NCBI GenBank assembly: GCA_028281765.1
Contig: JANQJF010000114.1
Location: 43,723 to 107,722 of the forward strand
Direction of reading: 5' to 3'
Origin: Planctomycetota bacterium
Lineage (GTDB): Bacteria; Planctomycetota; UBA1135; UBA2386
Length of the DNA stretch: 64,000 nt
The notes beneath the pieces are model-generated. The model ran no database searches, had not been told where the DNA came from, and saw only the letters and a program-made list of their open reading frames with translations. Below are positions 49,778-57,860 of the stretch, in pieces; the stretch's first letter is position 1, and every line of letters begins with the position of its first letter. Position numbers and translations under genes: made by a program.

Positions 49778-52018
49778 CTACTCGATGTGCGTGTGCATCC
49801 CCGCAGTGCTACGGAACGTCAAGTCGGGTGCGAGTTGGAGGTACTGCCAGTAGAAGTCCCCGGTCACCACGGGGGAGTCGGGCAACGGGATCTGCGTGGA
49901 GAATGCGCCAGCTGCGTCCGACGTTCCGCCGGAGAACGCCAGCACCGGGCCTCCGACGTGGAGGAAGCAGGACGCCCACGGCAACGCGACCGAGTGCTGC
50001 ACCGCGGAGAACAGCAGGGCCGTCGGTGCGCTCGGCAGTCCGTTGTGCAGGTCGAGCGAGAAGAACTCCGATCCCGCGTACGGGAGTGGGAGGGCGGAGC
50101 CGTTGGACGCGACGATCGTTCCTGCGCAGCTCCCTCCGTACGGATTGGCGGCTGCGGCACCATAGAGGAGCCTCCGAAGGCCGTGCGACCAATTCGAGAT
50201 CGCGCTCTCATACGCAGAGATCAGGAACCCGGGTTCGCCAGGCATGAACCATACGGTGGGTGAGCGTGTGACGAAGCTGAACGCCGCGCCGCTCTCGACG
50301 ACGCCGCCGGTTCGACCGAGACGCGCGTAGTCGACCGTCGCTACGTTCCGGTACGCAAGGGCCCAGTGGGATGCGGTTTCGTCGTCGTACGCCAGGTTCC
50401 GGGACTCGGAGAACGTCGACAGGGAATGGGTGCTCGAGGTCGCGACTCGCACGGGTTGCAGCGCGCTCGGCAGGCTGCCGGGAGTGTCCTCCCAGTCGAA
50501 CCGTTGGCTTGCGACGAGGTCGCCGAAAGCGGTCGAGGTCGGACCGTTGTTGGCCGCGGTCGTGTACGCGACGAGGTACCGTCCGGCACGGCCGCTGACG
50601 ACCGGCGCGAACTTGTGCCTTGTCGTCGAATGCGGGTCCGCGATTGCGGCGCGCTGTTGTAGCGCGCCGTTTGCGTCGATGCGCCGCACCAGGATGTCCC
50701 ACGCGTCGTTTGTCACGGCCAGGTCGCGTTCTTGCCACGCGACGATCCACGACGAGACGCCGTCACTCTCGCGTGTGATGCTGGGACGGTCTTGGTCCAG
50801 CTGGGCCCCGGAAAGGAGCGAAATCTCGAAGATCCCCCCGAGTGTCTCCGTCAGTCCGTCGATTCGCGCTCCCCAGACGCGTGAGTTCGCCGCGCCCGTC
50901 GAGTCCGGGGTCGGGTCCCGTTGCCACACCAACATCGCGTACGGGTTGCCACCCGAGGCGCAACTGCCGCCGATCGCCGGCAGCGTGTCGTGATCGGTCG
51001 CGAAGTTGTGAGGCACGAACAGCGTCGTGCCGGGGATCGGCAGGACGGTCGCGCGGTCGTGCAGGTGTGCACGGATGAAACCCGTGCTGGTCGCGGACTG
51101 GCGCCGCCACGCGATCACGTACTCGTCGACGCCTCCGACCGTGGCCGCGTGCGCGGAGGTGGCGTCCCAAGAAGTCGTGATGTCGGCGAACAGCGTGCCG
51201 ATCGTGGCACCGGATACGTCGTCGACGAGCACGGCCCATGTATCGATATCGCCCGACACCTTCTCCGTGAATACGTAAAGCGTTCGTCCGCGTAGATCGT
51301 CGTGCACGGCATCCAGACTCTGTGGATCCGCGAACGAACTGGTCGTCGGATCGACAGCGCTGATCAATGGATCGATCAGCAAGGGGAACTCCGCGGTCGC
51401 GACGAACGCCGCGGGGATGCGCAGCTCGAGGTGACGATCCTGCTTGCGCGACGGCATCTCGTAGCGGACGCCGCGGGCGTCGATCGCGGTCGCCGCGCCG
51501 TAGCGCACCGAGGCCTTCGTCGCGCCTTCCCGCTTGAACTCGAACGCCCGATGCGCGGGTTCGAAGTCGGGACAGTCCAACGGCCCGGACAGAGCGCCGG
51601 CGACGACGATGTCTCCGGGTGTCGCAGGCCGGCGATGGATGACGAACGATTGTTCGACACCGTGGGAGTCCACGTCGTAGCGCTCTGTGGCCAGTCCGTA
51701 GTCGAGTTCGAAGCGCCACTCGGAGTGGCGTGGTCGCGCGCGCGTGACATCGACGTGGAGCCCTCCGACCGTGATCGCCGCTGTCTCCCAGCGGAATTCG
51801 TGTTCACACGGCAGTCCGTGCGCCTTCGGGTAGAACGACACACCGTCATCGAAACGGACCTTGTAGGACCGGCCCGCGGCCCAGGTGCCGTACTCACCGA
51901 GGTCTGGATCGGAAGGGTGGGTGTGGATCGGGATCCTGTCCGGAGAGGGGGGGATGGCGGTCTGCGCGGCCGCCGCCGACGTAAGACACAGCACGAGACC
52001 GAAGTGGAGGTGTTTCAT
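49778..52018 (-). CDS. secreted propeller-like protein with C-terminal module
   Basis: The start at 52018 gives MKHLHFGLVLCLTSAAAAQT; an ATG 12 codons upstream is less likely. The 746-residue product has an N-terminal domain rich in Tyr, Arg and acidic residues (YKVRFDDGVSFYP, WRFELDYGLATERYDVD), then repeating strands typical of a secreted propeller, with D-E/D-Y-V-I-A-W and W-I-V-A-W-Q motifs (VGGVDEYVIAWRRQ, GVSSWIVAWQERD, GRYLVAYTTA, ASHWALAYRN). The last 120 residues form the module (YGGSCAGTIVASNG ... TALLFSAVQHSVALPWASC ... GMHTHIE). The likely role is an extracellular binding protein. The gene is divergent from the ECF sigma factor at 52084, with only 65 bp between them. Confidence 0.85.
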   Translation of the reverse strand: MKHLHFGLVLCLTSAAAAQTAIPPSPDRIPIHTHPSDPDLGEYGTWAAGRSYKVRFDDGVSFYPKAHGLPCEHEFRWETAAITVGGLHVDVTRARPRHSEWRFELDYGLATERYDVDSHGVEQSFVIHRRPATPGDIVVAGALSGPLDCPDFEPAHRAFEFKREGATKASVRYGAATAIDARGVRYEMPSRKQDRHLELRIPAAFVATAEFPLLIDPLISAVDPTTSSFADPQSLDAVHDDLRGRTLYVFTEKVSGDIDTWAVLVDDVSGATIGTLFADITTSWDATSAHAATVGGVDEYVIAWRRQSATSTGFIRAHLHDRATVLPIPGTTLFVPHNFATDHDTLPAIGGSCASGGNPYAMLVWQRDPTPDSTGAANSRVWGARIDGLTETLGGIFEISLLSGAQLDQDRPSITRESDGVSSWIVAWQERDLAVTNDAWDILVRRIDANGALQQRAAIADPHSTTRHKFAPVVSGRAGRYLVAYTTAANNGPTSTAFGDLVASQRFDWEDTPGSLPSALQPVRVATSSTHSLSTFSESRNLAYDDETASHWALAYRNVATVDYARLGRTGGVVESGAAFSFVTRSPTVWFMPGEPGFLISAYESAISNWSHGLRRLLYGAAAANPYGGSCAGTIVASNGSALPLPYAGSEFFSLDLHNGLPSAPTALLFSAVQHSVALPWASCFLHVGGPVLAFSGGTSDAAGAFSTQIPLPDSPVVTGDFYWQYLQLAPDLTFRSTAGMHTHIE

Positions 52019-52083
52019 GACGACGACATCGCGTTCGTCGTGGCGCTGTGACACTTCGAGCCGTGGAATTATGATTCCGATCG

Positions 52084-52668
52084 ATGAACTTCGACGCCCG
52101 CATCGCTCGCGCGCGCACCGGCGACCCGGCTGCCCTGGAGGCGATCCTCGCCGAGCAGCTGCCAGCGATCCGCGCGTTTGTTCGGCTCAAGGCGGGACCC
52201 GCGGTGCTCGACCGCGAGTCCGCGTCGGACGTCGCGCAATCGGTGGGCCTCGAGATCCTGAACAGCCTCGACTCGTTTCGCGAGGGTGGCGAAGAAGGGT
52301 TCCGTCGGTGGTGGCACACGTTGGCGATTCGCAAGCTCGCCGACCGGCAGCGGCGTATGCTCGCCGCGCAGCGCGACGTCCGACGCGAGATCGCGGTCGA
52401 CGATGCGCCGAGTGCCTGGCAGGAGGCTTGTGTGACGTTCGGGACGCCGAGCGGTGACGCGATCGGCAACGAAGTTCAGCATCGGCTCGATCGGGCGTTC
52501 GCGACGCTGAGTCCCGAGCAGCAGGACATCGTGTTGATGTCGCGGTTCCTCGGGCTGTCTCACCGGGAGATTGCGGACCAGGTCGGGAAGTCCGAGGCAG
52601 CGACCCGGAAAGCCTTGTCGCGTGCGCTGCTCGCGCTTGCGGACGCCGTCGGTAGCGGCGACGCGTGA
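52084..52668 (+). CDS. ECF-type RNA polymerase sigma factor
   Basis: The 194-residue protein has sigma region 2 (residues 20-90: RAFVRLKAGPAVLDRESASDVAQSVGLEIL, then FRRWWHTLAIRKLADRQRR) and region 4 (residues 133-185: LDRAFATLSPEQQDIVLMSRFLGLSHREIADQVGKSEAATRKALSRALLALAD), with a recognisable helix-turn-helix. It would direct RNA polymerase to a specific promoter set. No anti-sigma factor is adjacent. Its 3' end is 6 bp from the end of the convergent TPR kinase gene. It is divergent from a secreted module gene, a plausible but unproved target. The region-2/region-4 linker is long and Ser-poor, a variant seen in planctomycete ECF groups. Confidence 0.9.
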   Translation: MNFDARIARARTGDPAALEAILAEQLPAIRAFVRLKAGPAVLDRESASDVAQSVGLEILNSLDSFREGGEEGFRRWWHTLAIRKLADRQRRMLAAQRDVRREIAVDDAPSAWQEACVTFGTPSGDAIGNEVQHRLDRAFATLSPEQQDIVLMSRFLGLSHREIADQVGKSEAATRKALSRALLALADAVGSGDA

Positions 52669-52674
52669 GGGCCG

Positions 52675-55440
52675 TCAGTTCGGAGTGAGTTCGGCGAGGA
52701 TCGCGTCCGTGGTTTCCGTGCCGAGGAAGTCGCGGTAGGACTCGATGTGTTCTCGGTCGACGCCGCCGAGACTCGCAGCTTCTCGCAAGAAGTCCTCCGT
52801 CAGCCCGCGATCTCCGGAGCCCTTCGCGAGGTGCGCGCCGAACTCGCCGATTCGAGCGAGCTGCGTGCGAGTCAGCGGGCTGTTCGGCTTCGCGGCGAGG
52901 TAGGCGCGCAGGTCCTCGCGCGCCCGATTCGTGGCCTCGAGCGCGTCCGATGGTCGTCCGAGCGCGAGGTGGGATACGGCGGCCATCGCCAGAGCCGCGC
53001 CGCGTTGGACCCGATTCGACAATGCGCGGGCGGGGTCCGTCGCGACCGCTCGGTCGAGGACCGCGATCGCGCGCAGGTGCAACGCATGGGTGGCTTCCGA
53101 GGGGCCATCGAGTCGACGGCGAGTGGTCGCGAGTTCGTTGTACGCCTCGGCCCGGAGGTCCGCGTCGAGCGGGAGATCGACGGAGTCGATGAGTTCGACC
53201 GCGGGTTCGAGCAGTTCGCGGGCCTCCTCGAAGGCGGAGACCCGCGCGAAAGACGACGCGAGTGCGATCTCCGAGGTCAGTAGGTCGTTCAAGTAGATCG
53301 GTCGCGTCGGCCAGATGACGCGGATCTCGCGGCGGATCTCGATCGCTCGGCGGAAGGGTTCGATCGATTCCGCGAACCGTCCCATCCATCGCAGCTGTTG
53401 GCCGTGCACGTGCTGGACGCGACCCAGGTCGATCCGCAAGGCGCGATCGTGGGGCGACCGCGCGAGCCCTTCCTCGAGGCCGGCGCGAGCTTCGTCGATG
53501 AGCTCGAGTGCGCGCTCGGAGTTCCCGTTCGTCTGCTCCTCTTGGGCCATCAGCCGGGTGGCGCTGGCCCAGAGCGCGCGGGACTCACTGTCGTCGGGAA
53601 AGTCCCGAACGACAGCCCGCAGGTGCCTTGCAGCCCGAGTCGCCGAGGGGAGGGCATCGCGCTCGCGGCGTGCGGAATGGCCATTCGCGACCGTCAGAAG
53701 GCACCGACCGATACGGACTCGATCCTCGTGCGTGTCCTCCGCGATTCCTTCGATCGTCTCGTACGCGGCGCGGAACTCGCGCTGCGCCGCAGCGAAGTCG
53801 CCGAGTCGTTCGAACGCGTTGGCGCGGATCATGTGCAGCTCGTGCCGAAGGCGCCGCGCGGCTTCTTCGTCTTCGGTCAGAGTGAGAACGTCCTCGGAAA
53901 GTGTGAGCGCCTCTTGGAGCTGGCCGAGCTTCTCAGCCAGCTCGGCTTCGCGGAAACGAGCGAGCACGAGAGCGCGCCTGATCGCATCGTTGTCAGCATC
54001 GAAACTGCGCAGCGACGAGTAGAACGCGGCGGTCTTCGCGAGGTTCTCGCGGCGCGCAGGATCGAGATCGCCCGCGTCCGCCTCGCCGGTCTCAAGCAGT
54101 GTCGTGGTCGCGTCGCCGAGTGCGTCGAGCGCGCCTTCGAGCGTGCGGAGGTAGTTGGCGCGTTGTGTGGTAGCTTCGTGAAGGGCGGCTTGAAGATCGC
54201 TCGCGGTCGCCGTTCGCTCGATCGCGATCGCGGTGGGAATGGCGATCGACAGCGTCGCCGCGGCGATGGCCGCGGTGGCTCGGGCACGGTGGCGTTGCGC
54301 CCAGCGCAACAAGCGGAGCACGGCCCCGGCTCGGCGTGCGCGGATCGGTCGGAACTCGATGAAGCGCTGTAGATCGTCCGCGAGTTCGTCCGCGGATGCG
54401 TAACGCTTGGCCGGGTCGGGGTCTGTCGCGCACGCGATGATGATCTCGAGGTCTCTCGGCCCGTGATGCCGTGCCGGGCGCCCCTCGACGATGCGTCGGG
54501 ACAGCGTGATCGGATCGGGATGTGAGAAAGCGGGCTGCAGATACACGAGCTCGTGCAGGGTGATCCCGATGCCGTAGACGTCCGTGCGCAGACCGAGTTC
54601 GCCTCGGTCGCCCCGAACCTGCTCGGGTGCCATGTACGGCAACGAGCCGAGCAACGCGCCGGTGCGCGTCAGGTCACTGCTGCCCGCGAGATGTGCGAGC
54701 CCGAAGTCGACGAGGGTCACGCGACCTTGCCGGTCGACGATGACGTTCGATGGCTTCACGTCGCGGTGCACGATGCCGTGCTCGTGAACCCTTGCGAGCG
54801 TACGCGCGAGACGCATCGCGATGCGCGCCGCGACCCGTTCGTGCGAGTCGTCGAAGAGCCCGCTGTCGTCGGCATGAGGCTGGTCGGATTCGGACCCGTG
54901 GTCGATGGCGCTCCGGAAGTCCGAGGAGCGGCGCTTCTGCAGCATCGTGATTGCGCGCGCGAGGTCGATCCCGTCGAGCAACTCCATCGCGTAGAACGGC
55001 ACCCCGTCGGACTCGCCAACGTCGAGAATCGGCACGACGCCGGGGACGCGGAGTTGTGCGATCGCTTCGATCTCTCTTCGGAACCTCGCCGCCGCCCCGG
55101 GGAAGCACAGTTGGTCGTTTCGGATCAGCTTGAGAGCGACGCGACGACCGAGCCGCTCGTGTTCGGCCGCGTACACCGCGCCCATGCCGCCCTGGCCGAG
55201 CAGCTCCTCGAGGCGATACTGACCGAGCCGTTCGGGGTGGGTCGGTGGGCGCACGTCGCCCAGAAGCCCCAGTTCGCGCAACGTCGCGACTCGCTCGCGC
55301 AAGCGTTCCGCGTACTCCGGGCGCTGGTCGCACAAGTCTTCGAGAGCTCGGTCACCCTCTCGCAGCACGGCGTCGATGCCGTCTTCGAGAAAGGCGCGCA
55401 AGTCGTCGCGATCGTTCACCCGGTCCATGGTAGGCGGCAT
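52675..55440 (-). CDS. transmembrane Ser/Thr protein kinase with C-terminal TPR-like repeats
   Basis: The 921-residue product has a kinase domain at about 75-365: glycine loop G82-Q-G-G-M-G, Lys104 in VALK, HRD225-227 in VHRDVKPSN, DFG245-247 and APE271-273. One membrane helix (387-407) follows, then about 500 residues of helical repeats with TPR-like pairs such as LRHELHMIRANAFERLGDFAAAQREFRAAYETI, LRIDLGRVQHVHGQQLRWMGRFAESIEPFRRAI and RVSAFEEARELLEPAVELI. This PknB-type plus TPR architecture is common in planctomycetes. The second Met (55428) is an equally possible start. It lies 101 bp downstream of the ECF gene at 55542 on the same strand, an ECF-kinase arrangement that may act together. 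Confidence 0.92.
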   Translation of the reverse strand: MPPTMDRVNDRDDLRAFLEDGIDAVLREGDRALEDLCDQRPEYAERLRERVATLRELGLLGDVRPPTHPERLGQYRLEELLGQGGMGAVYAAEHERLGRRVALKLIRNDQLCFPGAAARFRREIEAIAQLRVPGVVPILDVGESDGVPFYAMELLDGIDLARAITMLQKRRSSDFRSAIDHGSESDQPHADDSGLFDDSHERVAARIAMRLARTLARVHEHGIVHRDVKPSNVIVDRQGRVTLVDFGLAHLAGSSDLTRTGALLGSLPYMAPEQVRGDRGELGLRTDVYGIGITLHELVYLQPAFSHPDPITLSRRIVEGRPARHHGPRDLEIIIACATDPDPAKRYASADELADDLQRFIEFRPIRARRAGAVLRLLRWAQRHRARATAAIAAATLSIAIPTAIAIERTATASDLQAALHEATTQRANYLRTLEGALDALGDATTTLLETGEADAGDLDPARRENLAKTAAFYSSLRSFDADNDAIRRALVLARFREAELAEKLGQLQEALTLSEDVLTLTEDEEAARRLRHELHMIRANAFERLGDFAAAQREFRAAYETIEGIAEDTHEDRVRIGRCLLTVANGHSARRERDALPSATRAARHLRAVVRDFPDDSESRALWASATRLMAQEEQTNGNSERALELIDEARAGLEEGLARSPHDRALRIDLGRVQHVHGQQLRWMGRFAESIEPFRRAIEIRREIRVIWPTRPIYLNDLLTSEIALASSFARVSAFEEARELLEPAVELIDSVDLPLDADLRAEAYNELATTRRRLDGPSEATHALHLRAIAVLDRAVATDPARALSNRVQRGAALAMAAVSHLALGRPSDALEATNRAREDLRAYLAAKPNSPLTRTQLARIGEFGAHLAKGSGDRGLTEDFLREAASLGGVDREHIESYRDFLGTETTDAILAELTPN

Positions 55441-55541
55441 CGCGCTTTCGAGCCCATCGTGACTCGAAATCGGCGCGCTCGCCGCGGCGGCGGGCCAGGG
55501 GCGCTACCGATCGGACCAGTTGCGGCAGCCGACGGGAAGGT

Positions 55542-56126
55542 TCACCGTTCTCGGATCTTGCGAAACAGCCACGCCCGGGCCAGGGCCCATCTTCGCTTGA
55601 CCGTCCGTGTGGATACGTCGAGTGCGTCGGCAACTTCGGCGACGTCCAACCCACCGAAGTAGCGCATCTGCACGACCTCGGCCTGGTCCGGCTCCAGCTC
55701 GGCGAGTTCGTCGAGTGCGTCGTGGATCGCGAGCATTTCCGCCGGGTCCGGCTCACGGCCTGCCTCGATCTCGATCGTCTCGTGCTGCCGGTGCCCGCCA
55801 CCTCTCTTTTCTGCCAGTCGACGCCGCGCGTGGTCGATGAGCACGTGGCGCATTGCGCCGGACGCGGCGCGGAGAAAATGGCGGCGCCCCTCGAAGCCCG
55901 GTCCGTCCCCGGCTTCGCCGTCGCCGACCGATCCTCCGAACAGACGAACCCACGCTTCGTGGATCACCGCGGTCGGCTGCAGCGTATGGCCGGTGCGCTC
56001 GTGTCGCAGATGCTGTTCGGCGAGCGCGTGGAGCTGGCGCTGTAGGCTCGTGAACAACGCGGCGTGGGCGGCTGCGTCGCCGCCCCGAGCTTGGTCCAAC
56101 CAGCGTGTGATGTCGTCGGAACTCAT
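55542..56126 (-). CDS. ECF-type sigma factor (planctomycete ECF/TIGR02999-like)
   Basis: The 194-residue protein carries sigma region 2 (LHALAEQHLRHERTGHTLQPTAVIHEAWVRLF, residues 31-63), the segment HFLRAASGAMRHVLIDHARRRLAEKRGG, and region 4 (LAELEPDQAEVVQMRYFGGLDVAEVADALDVSTRTVKRRWALARAWLFRKI). The HALAEQHLRHERTGHTLQPTAVIHEAW pattern and VLIDHARRR motif are typical of the planctomycete TIGR02999-type ECF group, which is often encoded beside Ser/Thr kinases. Here it lies just upstream of the TPR kinase gene, consistent with phosphorylation-linked control of sigma activity. The gene is divergent from the secreted module protein at 56232 (105-bp gap). Confidence 0.92.
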   Translation of the reverse strand: MSSDDITRWLDQARGGDAAAHAALFTSLQRQLHALAEQHLRHERTGHTLQPTAVIHEAWVRLFGGSVGDGEAGDGPGFEGRRHFLRAASGAMRHVLIDHARRRLAEKRGGGHRQHETIEIEAGREPDPAEMLAIHDALDELAELEPDQAEVVQMRYFGGLDVAEVADALDVSTRTVKRRWALARAWLFRKIRER

Positions 56127-56231
56127 GTTCGAAACGCCGGGGCATCGGATTTCGAAAAACGGGTGTCCCCTGCCGTGGCTGAACTGCGCCCCTCACACCG
56201 ACCTTATTCCCGTTTTCCAATGGAGTCCAAC

Positions 56232-57839
56232 ATGCGCCGCTCTTCGCTGAATCTCCCCGCCTATGCGGCAGTCTTCTTGTGCACCTTCGCAATGCCCGCG
56301 CTCGGTCAGACCTTCACCCGCATCATCGGCACCGGCGACCCGGTGCCGGGTGAGAGCCACACAGTCTCCGGCTTTTCGTCTGCTCCGGCGTGTGGAGGCG
56401 AGACGATCGCATTCGCCGAGTTCCACTCGAACGGGGCCGCGTTTCCGACGGTTCTCCGCACTCACGACTCTCGGACCGGCGGTTTCGAGCGAGTCGTCGG
56501 CACTGGAGACGCGGTCCCCGCGTGGTTCAACCGCACCGTTGGCTCGGTCTCCCGGTTCGCAATCGACACCGACGGTTCGGTCGCGGCCTTGGTCTCGACG
56601 CCGTTCTCGGCACCGCCGTTCATCTCGGCGATCCTGTCGAACGCCGGTGGCACGCTGCACGCGGTTGTCGACACCCAACAACAGATTCCAGGCACGCTGT
56701 CTTCGTTCTCGACGATCGCGAACACCACGCTGCGCTTCGACGGCGGCGTCGTCGCGTTCACCGGTGGTGGTTCCCAAGGGCTTTCGACGTTGGACGGCGC
56801 CTTCGTCGGTGACGCGGCCTCGAACACCGTTCGGGTAATCGGCATCGACAACCTGATCACACCGCTCGGCACGATCCTCTACGCCGGTGACTGCGACGTG
56901 CGCGACGGACGCGTCGTGTTTGCCGCAGGGGTGCAGACGTCGTCGGGAGCCGTCGATGGACTCTACACAGCGGATGTTTTCGCCAACCCCGCGAGCTACA
57001 CGAAGGTCATGGACTCGTCGGACGTCGACTCGTTCACCGGGGGCACGTTCGCGGACTTCAACTTCGCCGAAATCGACGAAGACGACGTCGCCTACTACGC
57101 GTTCGATTCGAGCCTCGTGCAGTCGTTGCGTTCGACGTTCCGCGATCCCCTGGACAATGGACTCACGCTACCCGGTGGCCAGACTGCCGGCAGTCTCGAG
57201 CGCTTTCACGTCGACGAGGAGCGCATCGTGTTCGAAGTGACCGATGGTGCCCCGGAGATCCCGCAATCGCTCGGTGTGTATCTCGCGCACTGCGATCGTA
57301 TCGACCTGATCCTTCGACCCGGTGACCAGGTCGACGGGCTGACGGTCGAAGGCTACACGCTCGGCGACGAAGCGCTGCAAGGTGACCGCCTCGCGATGTT
57401 GATCCGCTTCACCGACGGTTCGAGCGCGATTTACGCGGTGGACTTGACGACGTTCGACGACTACGGCGACGGCCTTGCCGGAACGGATGGAGTCGTACCG
57501 CGCATCGAGGGCTACGACTGCGCGGAGTCCGGCGCGACGTTTCGGCTCGAGCTGCGCGACGGCGCACCGACTTTGATCGGCGGGTTCTTTCTCGGGCTCG
57601 CGCCGACGAACATCCCGTTCCTCGGTGGCACCGTCCTCGCGCAACCCGACTCTGTCGTGCCGTTGACACTCAATCCGCCATCGCTGGGATTCCCGCGGCC
57701 TTGGCTGACGCTTCACATGGTGGTCCCTGCGGCGCCGACCCTCAGTGGTACGACCTTCTACATGCAGTCGCACTTCGCGGATGCCGGCGCACCCCTCGGT
57801 GTGTCGATGAGTCGCGGATTCCAGTTCACCGTCGAATGA
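56232..57839 (+). CDS. secreted propeller-like protein with C-terminal module
   Basis: I chose the ATG at 56232 because GGAG stands 6 nt upstream and it gives the signal peptide MRRSSLNLPAYAAVFLCTFAMPALGQ; an in-frame ATG at 56220 would leave the SD inside the gene. The 535-residue product has repeated strands of the type I-I-G-T-G-D-P-V-P-G, V-V-G-T-G-D-A-V-P-A and VVFAAGVQTSSGAVDGLY, consistent with a propeller of the kind found in choice-of-anchor secreted proteins. The C-terminal module reads YGDGLAGTDG ... GGFFLGLAPTNIPFLGG ... MSRGFQFTVE. It sits between the two signalling gene pairs, and the kinase at 57861 starts only 21 bp after its stop, so they may form one operon. Confidence 0.85.
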   Translation: MRRSSLNLPAYAAVFLCTFAMPALGQTFTRIIGTGDPVPGESHTVSGFSSAPACGGETIAFAEFHSNGAAFPTVLRTHDSRTGGFERVVGTGDAVPAWFNRTVGSVSRFAIDTDGSVAALVSTPFSAPPFISAILSNAGGTLHAVVDTQQQIPGTLSSFSTIANTTLRFDGGVVAFTGGGSQGLSTLDGAFVGDAASNTVRVIGIDNLITPLGTILYAGDCDVRDGRVVFAAGVQTSSGAVDGLYTADVFANPASYTKVMDSSDVDSFTGGTFADFNFAEIDEDDVAYYAFDSSLVQSLRSTFRDPLDNGLTLPGGQTAGSLERFHVDEERIVFEVTDGAPEIPQSLGVYLAHCDRIDLILRPGDQVDGLTVEGYTLGDEALQGDRLAMLIRFTDGSSAIYAVDLTTFDDYGDGLAGTDGVVPRIEGYDCAESGATFRLELRDGAPTLIGGFFLGLAPTNIPFLGGTVLAQPDSVVPLTLNPPSLGFPRPWLTLHMVVPAAPTLSGTTFYMQSHFADAGAPLGVSMSRGFQFTVE

Positions 57840-57860
57840 GAAGCGTGGACGATCGTCACC